From Microbacteriaceae bacterium UBA963 (GTDB lineage: Bacteria > Actinomycetota > Actinomycetes > Actinomycetales > Microbacteriaceae): a stretch of DNA of 5,249 nt. The DNA lies in contig DBCH01000094.1 of the NCBI GenBank assembly GCA_002292955.1, positions 1 through 5,249 of the forward strand. The letters are read 5' to 3'. The notes beneath the pieces were generated by a model. That model did not search any database. It saw only the letters and a program-made list of their open reading frames with translations, and was not told the origin of the DNA. Shown piece by piece: positions 1 through 5,249 of this stretch; the first letter of the stretch is position 1; each line of letters starts with the position of its first letter. The translations under genes and the position numbers were made by a program.

Positions 1-435
1 CCGAAGCGCCGCGATGCGGTCTTCGGAAAGTCCGAACCCAGCAAGGGTGCCGCTACTGGCGCAAACGCGAAGACTGCGTCGTCACCGGCGACGTCCCGCA
101 CCTGGAGCGCCGGCGTGATCGCGGGTGTTGCCGCGGCAGGCTTGGGCCTTCTGGTGGCAGCCGGAATTAGTGGCGCCGCCATTGGGCAGGCTGTGGATCA
201 TTCTCACCGCGACAAGGCGGGCTCCTCGGAGATGCGTGACCACGGCAAGAACGGCATGCACGGCGGCCGCGACGGCGCCGAGACAGATGGTCCGGGAATG
301 CACGACCCGGGGATGCAGGGCCCCGGCATGAACGAGCCCGGTGACGAGCCGGTCACTGGCCAGTCACCCACCGATCCGTCGGGAAAAAACCGCGATGGCG
401 GCGACCGCGGGGATCGTCCACCCCGTATGGGCTAA
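1..435 (+). CDS. Membrane-anchored protein with Met/His-rich tail, 5' end missing
   Basis: The frame is open from base 1, so the start lies upstream; 144 codons and a TAA stop are visible. The order is a charged Lys/Arg- and Ala/Ser-rich segment (codons 1-36), one hydrophobic Ala/Gly/Val helix (about 38-62), then a hydrophilic tail of about 80 residues. The tail has six Met and five His, including DHSH, GMHG and three PGM units, and is otherwise Gly, Asp and Pro. The positive N-terminal segment suggests N-inside, C-outside topology. An internal GTG at 115 follows GGAG at good spacing and would give 106 residues, but it falls at the helix start, and the codons before it have coding-like GC-rich third positions, so I prefer the longer frame. 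I do not recognise the family. Copper binding outside the membrane is inferred from Met/His content and the copA gene downstream. The tail could instead be a low-complexity linker. Confidence 0.75.
   Translation, partial: PKRRDAVFGKSEPSKGAATGANAKTASSPATSRTWSAGVIAGVAAAGLGLLVAAGISGAAIGQAVDHSHRDKAGSSEMRDHGKNGMHGGRDGAETDGPGMHDPGMQGPGMNEPGDEPVTGQSPTDPSGKNRDGGDRGDRPPRMG
292..351 (+). repeat. Tandem 15-bp repeat encoding PGM pentapeptides
   Basis: Four consecutive 15-base units begin at 292, 307, 322 and 337 and encode PGMHD, PGMQG, PGMNE and a degenerate PGDEP. The first three keep Pro-Gly-Met with different codons for Pro and Gly, so the peptide is conserved better than the DNA. This argues against a very recent duplication. 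Met spaced every five residues next to His and acidic residues resembles Met-rich copper-binding segments of exported copper proteins, but binding is not shown by sequence. Confidence 0.75.
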
Positions 436-438
436 GGC

Positions 439-461
439 GAGCGAGAGAACCACACTCGCTC
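439..461 (+). terminator. Small hairpin just after the stop codon
   Basis: A perfect 7-bp stem (GAGCGAG at 439-445, CTCGCTC at 455-461) encloses a 9-base loop and starts 4 bases after the stop of the upstream gene. No T-run follows. It could be a weak actinobacterial-type terminator or a 3'-end stabilising hairpin; it could also be chance in GC-rich DNA. Confidence 0.35.
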
Positions 462-472
462 CCGCATCAGAC

Positions 473-514
473 CAGAGCGCCACGCACACCCGACAGGCTG
501 CGCGTGGCGCTCTG
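473..514 (+). terminator. Perfect 13-bp inverted repeat, terminator or leader hairpin
   Basis: CAGAGCGCCACGC (473-485) is exactly complementary to GCGTGGCGCTCTG (502-514), with a 16-base loop. This is the strongest inverted repeat I found in the window. It lies between the upstream gene and copA. No T-run follows on either strand, so a classical rho-independent terminator is not proven, although actinobacterial terminators often lack the T-tail. Alternatives are a structured copA leader or a dyad bound by a regulator, though the 16-base spacer is long for an operator. Confidence 0.5.
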
Positions 515-516
515 TC

Positions 517-546
517 GCGTGGTCGGCATCGCACAGTGCGTCACGC
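517..546 (+). other. Second hairpin in the copA upstream region
   Basis: GCGTG (517-521) pairs with CACGC (542-546), and inside it CGCA (530-533) pairs with TGCG (537-540) around a 3-base loop. The element begins 2 bases after the 13-bp hairpin. Its outer left arm repeats the GCGTGG found at 502-507, so the CACGC arm could instead pair with 502-506 and disrupt the neighbouring hairpin. This is a structural reading only. Confidence 0.35.
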
Positions 547-591
547 TCTTTTGCATCCGCTCGAACGTGGGGGCAGACTGAAGGGTGAGGC

Positions 592-600
592 GGGAAGGAA
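592..600 (+). promoter_or_regulatory. Ribosome binding site of copA
   Basis: The purine run GGGAAGGAA ends 6 bases before the ATG at 607. It has good Shine-Dalgarno character and supports this start, which also gives the expected short leader before the heavy-metal-binding domain. No convincing -10/-35 pair was found between 436 and 606. TTGCAT (551-556) with CAGACT (574-579) is the nearest and is weak. Confidence 0.7.
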
Positions 601-606
601 ACCATC

Positions 607-3006
607 ATGGCTAAGGCGGTTGCTCAAGAAACCGTAGTTCTCGACATCGAGGGGATGACGTGCTCGAGCTGCGTCGCGCGAGTTGAGAAGAGCCTCAACA
701 CGGTCGACGGTGTTCACGCCATGGTCAACCTTGCCACCAACTCAGCCCGCGTGGAGTTTCCCGCAAACGTCGAGACGAGCGAGCTCATTGCGGCCGTGGC
801 CAAGGTGGGGTATCACGCTCAATTGGGCAAGCGTCACAGGTCTCGCACTGCGACGATTCCCGATCCGGAGGAGCCGGGCGAAGAGATTGACGAGCCCGTG
901 CAGGAGGGCAACTTCTTCACGCGGATAGATTGGCACGTCGCTCTCGGACTTGATGTGTCGCTGTTGTCGCGCACCATCATCGCCACCGTCATTTCGGTGC
1001 CGCTGATCTTGGTGGCCATGGTTTCTCCCTGGCAGTTCCTCGGCTGGCAGTGGGTGTCGCTCGTTCTTGCCATTCCCGTGGTGTTTTGGTGCGGGTATCC
1101 CATTCATCGCACGACGTTCGTGAATCTCAAGCGCGGCGTGGTTCTCATGGACACGCTGATTACGCTGGGAACCTTTGCCGCCTTCGTGTGGTCGCTCTAC
1201 GCGCTCATTTTTACGAGTGCCGGAATGGTCGGCATGCAACACTCCCTCACATTTTTCTCGTGGACGCAGCATCCCACCGATTCCATCTATCTCGAGGTGG
1301 CCGCCGGCGTGACGATGTTCGTCCTCGTGGGGCGGGTCATCGAGGATCGCACCAAGCGTCGCGCCAGTGCCGCACTTCGGGCTCTGGGCGACATGTTGGT
1401 TACCGAGGTCGATGTGGTGCGCCGAGACAAGTTCGTCACAATTCCCCTCGACGAGCTGAAGGTCGGAGATGTGTTTGTCACCCGCCCGGGTGAGCGAATT
1501 GCGACCGACGGAGTGGTCGTGGACGGTCACGCGAGCGTCGACGAAAGCGCCATGACGGGGGAGAGCATGCCCACCGCGCGTGGACTGGGAGACACGGTCA
1601 CGGGAACCACGATTCCCCTGGACGGAGTTCTTCGAGTTCGCGCCACGGCTGTGGGAGCGGATTCACGCATCGCCCAGCTGGCCCAGATGGTCGAAGATGC
1701 TCAACTCAAGAAGATCGACATACAGCGGCTCGCTGACAAAATCTCGTCGATTTTTGTTCCGGTTGTCCTTGGTATTGCCGTCGTCACACTTGTTTCCTGG
1801 TTGTTGTTGGGTGGTTCGCCCACCTCGGCCTTCACCGCTGCAGTTGCCGTCTTGGTCATTGCATGTCCGTGTGCCTTAGGGCTGGCAACTCCCATGGCAC
1901 TGATGGTGGGCACGGGTCGCGCCGCTCAGTTGGGAATTGTGGTTTCGGGACCCGAAGTGATCGAACAGTCGGCTCGCATCGATGCCGTCGTGATTGACAA
2001 GACGGGAACGCTCACCACTGGTGTTATGACGGTAACCGAGCGCGTGGGCGAGGCGTCGGTCCTGTCGATGGCCGCTGCGGTCGAGGGCGGTTCGGAACAC
2101 CCGCTCGCACAAGCCATCATTCGTGCCAGCGAAGTGTCGGAAGGCGCGCCGGCGCTGGCATCATCATCAAACTTTTCCTCCGTGCCCGGCAAGGGCGTGA
2201 GCGCAGACGTTGGCGGAGAGCGCGTCTGGGTGGGCACTCGGGAGTGGATGCGCGAGTGGCAATTGGCCGCCACAACCGATCTCATCGGGCACGCGGATCG
2301 CCTCAACGACGCCGGTGCCACCGTGGTCTGTGTGGGTTGGGCCGGACTCGTCCGCGGCCTCTTGGCGGTCACGGACGACATCAAGCCAGACAGTGCCGAA
2401 AGTGTGACGCGGCTCAAGAACATGGGAATGCGCGTCATCCTTCTCACGGGTGACCACGCCGGGGCAGCTTGGGCTGTCGCAGACGCGGTCGGAATCGACG
2501 AGGTCGAAGCATCAGCGTCTCCCGAGGGTAAGTATGCGTTCATCGTGGCACTGCAGGCCGACGGTCACACGGTGGCCATGGTGGGTGACGGCGTAAACGA
2601 TGCCGCGGCGCTGGCTGCCGCCGACATGGGCATTGCCATGGGCACGGGCACCGACCTCGCCCGAGCCGCCAGCGACATCACGCTCCTGCGCCCTACGAGT
2701 CCCGCTGTTGCCGACGCCCTCGAGCTTTCTCGCAGCACGCTCGGTACCATTCGCGGAAACCTGGTATGGGCGTTCGTCTATAACGGTGCGGCCATTCCCT
2801 TGGCTGCCGCCGGTCTCCTCAATCCCATGCTGGCCGGTGCGGCCATGGCGTTCTCGAGTATCTTTGTGGTTCTTAATTCTCTGAGATTGAATGCGTTCGG
2901 ACGACTTCGTTCACGTGGCAGAAAAACAGAATCCCCGAGAAAGAAAGACACCGGGAAAGACGCATCCGACGACTCAGCATTCATTGTGCTGGCTGCCTCC
3001 GCGTAG
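607..3006 (+). CDS. copA: Cu(+)-exporting P1B-1-type ATPase CopA
   Basis: The 799-residue inner-membrane pump couples ATP hydrolysis to Cu(+) export; this length is normal for a one-HMA CopA. An N-terminal heavy-metal-associated domain (about 9-72) carries GMTCSSC with C19 and C22, followed by an acidic linker. Eight helices are visible: about 122-140, 148-165, 180-202, 228-247, 379-401, 410-436, 712-735 and 741-762. Catalytic motifs are TGES at 317-320 (actuator), CPC at 420-422 in helix 6, phosphorylated D464 in DKTGT, the P1B-specific HP at 498-499 and GDGVND at 660-665. Y725-N726 in helix 7 and M747 with S751 in helix 8 complete the Cu(+)-specific P1B-1 set and argue against zinc or cadmium transport. 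The loop between helices 3 and 4 has M207, M210 and H212. The charged tail after helix 8 looks unconserved. No key residue is missing. No copper-responsive operator was recognised upstream. Confidence 0.97.
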   Translation: MAKAVAQETVVLDIEGMTCSSCVARVEKSLNTVDGVHAMVNLATNSARVEFPANVETSELIAAVAKVGYHAQLGKRHRSRTATIPDPEEPGEEIDEPVQEGNFFTRIDWHVALGLDVSLLSRTIIATVISVPLILVAMVSPWQFLGWQWVSLVLAIPVVFWCGYPIHRTTFVNLKRGVVLMDTLITLGTFAAFVWSLYALIFTSAGMVGMQHSLTFFSWTQHPTDSIYLEVAAGVTMFVLVGRVIEDRTKRRASAALRALGDMLVTEVDVVRRDKFVTIPLDELKVGDVFVTRPGERIATDGVVVDGHASVDESAMTGESMPTARGLGDTVTGTTIPLDGVLRVRATAVGADSRIAQLAQMVEDAQLKKIDIQRLADKISSIFVPVVLGIAVVTLVSWLLLGGSPTSAFTAAVAVLVIACPCALGLATPMALMVGTGRAAQLGIVVSGPEVIEQSARIDAVVIDKTGTLTTGVMTVTERVGEASVLSMAAAVEGGSEHPLAQAIIRASEVSEGAPALASSSNFSSVPGKGVSADVGGERVWVGTREWMREWQLAATTDLIGHADRLNDAGATVVCVGWAGLVRGLLAVTDDIKPDSAESVTRLKNMGMRVILLTGDHAGAAWAVADAVGIDEVEASASPEGKYAFIVALQADGHTVAMVGDGVNDAAALAAADMGIAMGTGTDLARAASDITLLRPTSPAVADALELSRSTLGTIRGNLVWAFVYNGAAIPLAAAGLLNPMLAGAAMAFSSIFVVLNSLRLNAFGRLRSRGRKTESPRKKDTGKDASDDSAFIVLAASA

Positions 3007-3009
3007 GCT
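3004..3009 (+). promoter_or_regulatory. -10 element TAGGCT, possible leaderless start
   Basis: TAGGCT fits the actinobacterial -10 pattern TANNNT and lies 6 bases before the ATG at 3016. Transcription could therefore start on the A of the ATG and give a leaderless mRNA. Its first three bases are the copA stop codon. Upstream, TTCATT at 2980-2985 (18-base spacer) is a poor -35. The only Shine-Dalgarno-like run, AGGGG at 3010-3014, is 1 base from the ATG, too close for normal use, which favours the leaderless reading. Translational coupling to copA is the alternative. Confidence 0.45.
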
Positions 3010-3015
3010 AGGGGC

Positions 3016-3378
3016 ATGGCCTCTGTTGAGAAGCGCTACCCCGATGCGGTGATACGACCGGGAATCCTGCCAGGAATTTTGGGCTCAGTGGCAATTCTGC
3101 TCGGCCTCTGGCTGGTGGGTACCGAATGGGAATTCGCCGTCCGGCTCGCCGCTTCCATTCTGGCCGCCATCGTGGTCGTTTTCTGCGTCCAAGCCCGCCA
3201 GAGAAAGTACATCGTGCCGGGCATATTGGTGGGGATTATCGTGGTGACCTGGAACCCTGTTTTCAACCTCATCACTCCGCTCACCGCGCTGGGTCAGGGT
3301 TGGTTGTTTATCGAAATCCTGGCAGCGGCCATCCTGCTCTGGTCGGGCTTTTCGATCAAGGTCGCTTCACGGTCTTAG
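3016..3378 (+). CDS. Small four-helix membrane protein, DUF6804-like
   Basis: The 120-residue protein has a short charged N-terminus and four hydrophobic helices (about 17-34, 38-59, 65-84 and 93-115), with basic QARQRK at 59-64 between helices 2 and 3. WNPVF at 79-83, near the end of helix 3, together with the overall size matches my memory of actinobacterial DUF6804 proteins; this was not searched. The molecular function is unknown, and no catalytic or metal-binding cluster is visible (one Cys, no His), so there is no direct sign of a copper role. The ATG is 9 bases after the copA stop, so read-through co-transcription is possible, but the TAGGCT hexamer before it allows independent leaderless expression. 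The ATG at 3016 is the natural start because helix 1 follows soon after. Confidence 0.85.
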   Translation: MASVEKRYPDAVIRPGILPGILGSVAILLGLWLVGTEWEFAVRLAASILAAIVVVFCVQARQRKYIVPGILVGIIVVTWNPVFNLITPLTALGQGWLFIEILAAAILLWSGFSIKVASRS

Positions 3379-3408
3379 CTGCTGGCGCACGCCTGGCTCC
3401 AAACGCGC

Positions 3409-3414
3409 TAGGCT
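3409..3414 (+). promoter_or_regulatory. -10 element TAGGCT for the helicase unit
   Basis: This repeats the hexamer at 3004-3009 in a similar context, CGCG shortly before and A after. It lies in the gap after the small membrane protein, with a predicted transcription start near 3421. No good -35 is seen at 16-19 bases upstream. If used, it gives a leader of about 135 bases before the TTG start at 3556. Confidence 0.4.
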
Positions 3415-3420
3415 AACGTC

Positions 3421-3545
3421 ACGTAGCCGCACCGATTTGCCCAGTTGCCCGCTCTGTTCAGGAGCGTTGTGCCAGGGGATGGGGGTGGCTCACCAATCAC
3501 CATCACGTGTCGCACGAAGACAATCTTCGATGGCGGCCACACAAC
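3421..3545 (+). other. Possibly structured 5' leader of the helicase gene
   Basis: The gap holds no convincing gene on either strand. Three possible hairpins follow one another. The first is CGCTC (3450-3454) with GAGCG (3462-3466). The second is GATGG (3478-3482) with CCATC (3500-3504), enclosing GGTG (3484-3487) with CACC (3491-3494). The third is a perfect 6-bp stem (3515-3520 with 3524-3529, loop CAA), extended outward by CGC/GCG and by GTGT (3507-3510) with ACAC (3539-3542). The last ends 3 bases before the ribosome binding site. I recognise no riboswitch or Rfam class. No terminator with a T-run follows the small membrane gene. Confidence 0.35.
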
Positions 3546-3551
3546 AGGAGA
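3546..3551 (+). promoter_or_regulatory. Ribosome binding site fixing a TTG start
   Basis: AGGAGA, with core GGAG at 3547-3550, ends 4 bases before TTG at 3556. It is the best Shine-Dalgarno sequence between the in-frame stop at 3424 and the first conserved-looking residues, so it decides the start. The other in-frame candidates, TTG at 3445 and GTG at 3469, lack a comparable site and would add residues that do not look like protein. Confidence 0.65.
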
Positions 3552-3555
3552 CGCA

Positions 3556-5249
3556 TTGTCACGCAACGGCTCACGCCGCACCACCCTCGATAACTCGGGG
3601 CTCATTCCCATCCTTGCCCGCAAGGTTCGCGAGGTCGAGACCAAGGCCGTCACCGGAAAAAAGGTAGGCCCCACGAACCGCACCAAGTTTCAGGTGATTG
3701 CTTTTCTCGTGCGCGAGGAACGCGCGCGCGTCAAGGGCGACGCGGCCCTCACCGATCAGCAGCGCAACGAACAGCTCAAGCGGCTAGACGGGGTGGCCAC
3801 CATCCTGGCCAAAACGGCGGCCCGCGACACCTCCCTTATTGCTCTTCTTGAGGTGGATCAGGCGGCGAGTCCCGTGGCACAGAAGATGCGACGCGACTGG
3901 CTGCTCGAATCGGGCGCCGATGTAGATCCCGACGACCTCATCATTACCACCGAGACGGCAAAGGCGACCGAGGTGTTGTCGCCCGCACTTGCCGAGAAGC
4001 AGGTGTTGCCGACCTCGGTAAAGTCCAAGCTGCGCGCCACGCCGTTCATTCAACCCGTGCTCGGCACGGCGGCCGCGCCGGCTCCAGTCGTTCGGCTGTC
4101 CAACTGGGAACTCCTGTCACCGCTCTTCAAAGCGTTCGAGCAGGGCGCCGGCGGCGGTTCCGCATGCATGGATCTGCCCGCACTGCCGAGGTACGACCGG
4201 CTCAGCCCCAAGGGGCAAGAACTCATGCCGCACCAGATTCAGTTCATCGAATCGGTTCGCCACGGACACCGCACGTTCCTTCTCGCCGATGAGCCCGGTC
4301 TCGGAAAAACCGCGCAGAGCCTCATTGCCGCCTCCGTTGCGGGTGCCTTCCCACTGTTAGCGGTGGTGCCGAACGTTGTGAAAATGAACTGGGCGCGCGA
4401 GGTTGAGCGCTGGATCCCCGGCCGTCGCGCCACCGTGATTCACGGCGATGGACAAGACGTGGATGCGTTCGCCGACGTGATCATCGTTAACTACGAGGTG
4501 CTCGATCGCCACCTCAACTGGATTGCTGAGATGGGATTCAAGGGCATGGTGGTCGACGAGGCCCACTTCATCAAGAACCTCGCCTCGCAGCGCTCAAAGC
4601 ACGTGCTGGCTCTCGCAGAGCGCATCTGCCAGCGCACCCCCGGCGGAAACCCCCTGCGCATTGCGCTCACGGGAACACCGCTGATTAACGACATTGATGA
4701 CTTCCGTGCCATTTGGCGGTTCTTGGGATGGCTGGAGGGAGATGTACCCTCTGCCGCACTGATGGCCAAGCTTGAGGCAACGGGGCTGACACCGGCCAAC
4801 AAGGACTTCTACGCCGAGGCACGCGCTGCGGTTGTCTCGATGGGGATCGTGCGACGTCGCAAGATTGACGTGGCAAAGGATCTTCCCGCAAAGCGCGTGG
4901 TCGACCTTCCCGTGGAGCTTGACGACGAGTTTGGTGCCGGTATTCGCGAGGCAGAGGCCGAGCTCGGTCGCCGCCTGGCGGATCGCTATCGCCGCATGGT
5001 GTCTTCGGGAAATGCCACCGGCTCCACTCGCGAACTCATGCGCCTCGTGGCACAGCAGGAGCTCGACGAGTCGAAGAACGCTAAGACGGGTGAAAACGTG
5101 TTCACTATGGTGCGCAAGATTGGTCAGGCAAAGGCGGGTCTCGCGGCGGACTACGCGGCGCAGCTCGCCCGCTCGGTGGGCAAGGTGGTCTTCTTCGCCA
5201 AGCACATCGACGTGATGGATCAGGCGGAGCGCGCCTTTAGCGCTGCGGG
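3556..5249 (+). CDS. SNF2-family DEAD/DEAH helicase-like ATPase, 3' end missing
   Basis: The frame has no stop from 3427 to the window edge; 564 complete codons follow the chosen TTG start. Residues 1 to about 214 form an N-terminal region rich in Arg, Lys and Glu with no motif I know. The ATPase core then begins with PHQ at 225-227, Walker A (motif I) DEPGLGKT at 245-252, motif Ia around VVPN at 270-273, NYEVL at 312-316, the DEAH box (motif II) at 334-337 and motif III LTGTP at 371-375. After a helical insert-like stretch, KVVFFAKHIDVMD at 543-555 looks like motif IV opening the second RecA lobe. Motifs V and VI would lie beyond the window. This arrangement is typical of SNF2 ATPases, which usually translocate on double-stranded DNA rather than unwind it. 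Roles in repair, fork remodelling or transcription are possible; none can be chosen here. No defence-system genes are visible beside it. Confidence 0.9.
   Translation, partial: MSRNGSRRTTLDNSGLIPILARKVREVETKAVTGKKVGPTNRTKFQVIAFLVREERARVKGDAALTDQQRNEQLKRLDGVATILAKTAARDTSLIALLEVDQAASPVAQKMRRDWLLESGADVDPDDLIITTETAKATEVLSPALAEKQVLPTSVKSKLRATPFIQPVLGTAAAPAPVVRLSNWELLSPLFKAFEQGAGGGSACMDLPALPRYDRLSPKGQELMPHQIQFIESVRHGHRTFLLADEPGLGKTAQSLIAASVAGAFPLLAVVPNVVKMNWAREVERWIPGRRATVIHGDGQDVDAFADVIIVNYEVLDRHLNWIAEMGFKGMVVDEAHFIKNLASQRSKHVLALAERICQRTPGGNPLRIALTGTPLINDIDDFRAIWRFLGWLEGDVPSAALMAKLEATGLTPANKDFYAEARAAVVSMGIVRRRKIDVAKDLPAKRVVDLPVELDDEFGAGIREAEAELGRRLADRYRRMVSSGNATGSTRELMRLVAQQELDESKNAKTGENVFTMVRKIGQAKAGLAADYAAQLARSVGKVVFFAKHIDVMDQAERAFSAA

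Noticed and set aside
551..579. TTGCAT / CAGACT as a copA promoter
   Set aside because: The spacer is 17 bases, but the -10 matches the consensus at only three positions, too weak to annotate.
341..637. 98-codon + frame bridging the upstream gene, the gap and the start of copA
   Set aside because: It begins at GTG, overlaps both flanking genes in another frame, has no good ribosome binding site and shows no domain-like composition.
742..1530. 262-codon open frame on the - strand
   Set aside because: It lies entirely antisense to copA. Its His/Arg/Gly-rich composition is typical of the reverse strand of GC-rich coding DNA.
1808..1823. Short GGTGG/CCACC hairpin inside copA
   Set aside because: Only 5 bp, within the helix 5-6 coding stretch and explained by codon use.
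1926..2543. 205-codon open frame on the - strand
   Set aside because: It is antisense to the phosphorylation and nucleotide-binding domains of copA, whose motifs establish the + frame.
3381..3397. Possible terminator after the small membrane gene
   Set aside because: The stem is about 5 bp with two G-T pairs and no T-run follows.
3427..3555. Upstream extension of the helicase frame to TTG 3445 or GTG 3469
   Set aside because: The translated segment is unlike protein (GGG repeats, mixed composition), there is no SD at those starts, and TTG 3556 has a strong SD.
3437..3667. + frame with a zinc-ribbon-like CPLCSGALC start
   Set aside because: It has no ribosome binding site and runs into the helicase gene in another frame. 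The Cys spacing lacks a second pair, so it looks like chance.
4594..5205. 203-codon open frame on the - strand
   Set aside because: It is antisense to the SNF2 ATPase frame, which carries motif III and motif IV in this stretch.
1..5249. Hidden defence system, mobile element, tRNA or CRISPR array
   Set aside because: No transposase, integrase, array-like repeats, tRNA-like fold or partner genes were seen; a SNF2-type ATPase alone is not evidence of a defence system.

Overview
The window reads as chromosomal DNA of a high-GC actinobacterium. Codon third positions are mostly G or C. The helicase and the small membrane protein look most like proteins of the family Microbacteriaceae, and two TAGGCT-type -10 hexamers fit actinobacterial promoters. 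The assignment is by eye; no search was run. All genes lie on the + strand.

Layout. (1) Bases 1-435: the 3' part of a gene, cut by the window edge, for a protein with one membrane helix and a hydrophilic Met/His-rich tail containing tandem PGM pentapeptides. (2) Bases 436-606: a non-coding gap with three hairpins, one with a perfect 13-bp stem, then a good ribosome binding site. (3) Bases 607-3006: a complete Cu(+)-exporting P1B-1 ATPase (copA) with every expected catalytic and copper-transport motif. (4) Bases 3016-3378: a 120-residue, four-helix membrane protein resembling DUF6804. Its start lies 6 bases after a -10-like TAGGCT that contains the copA stop codon. (5) Bases 3379-3555: a non-coding gap with another TAGGCT hexamer and a leader with three possible hairpins. 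(6) From 3556 to the window edge: the first 564 codons of a SNF2-family DEAD/DEAH helicase-like ATPase, apparently starting at TTG.

Function. CopA pumps Cu(+) out of the cytoplasm. The upstream protein could bind copper on the outer face of the membrane through its Met/His tail; this is inferred only from composition and position. The small membrane protein and the SNF2 ATPase have no evident link to copper. The helicase probably begins a separate transcription unit. No copper-responsive regulator, copper chaperone, mobile element, RNA gene or CRISPR array was seen. The least explained items are the PGM repeat tail, the hairpin-rich copA leader, the structured helicase leader, and the helicase's long N-terminal region of unknown role.
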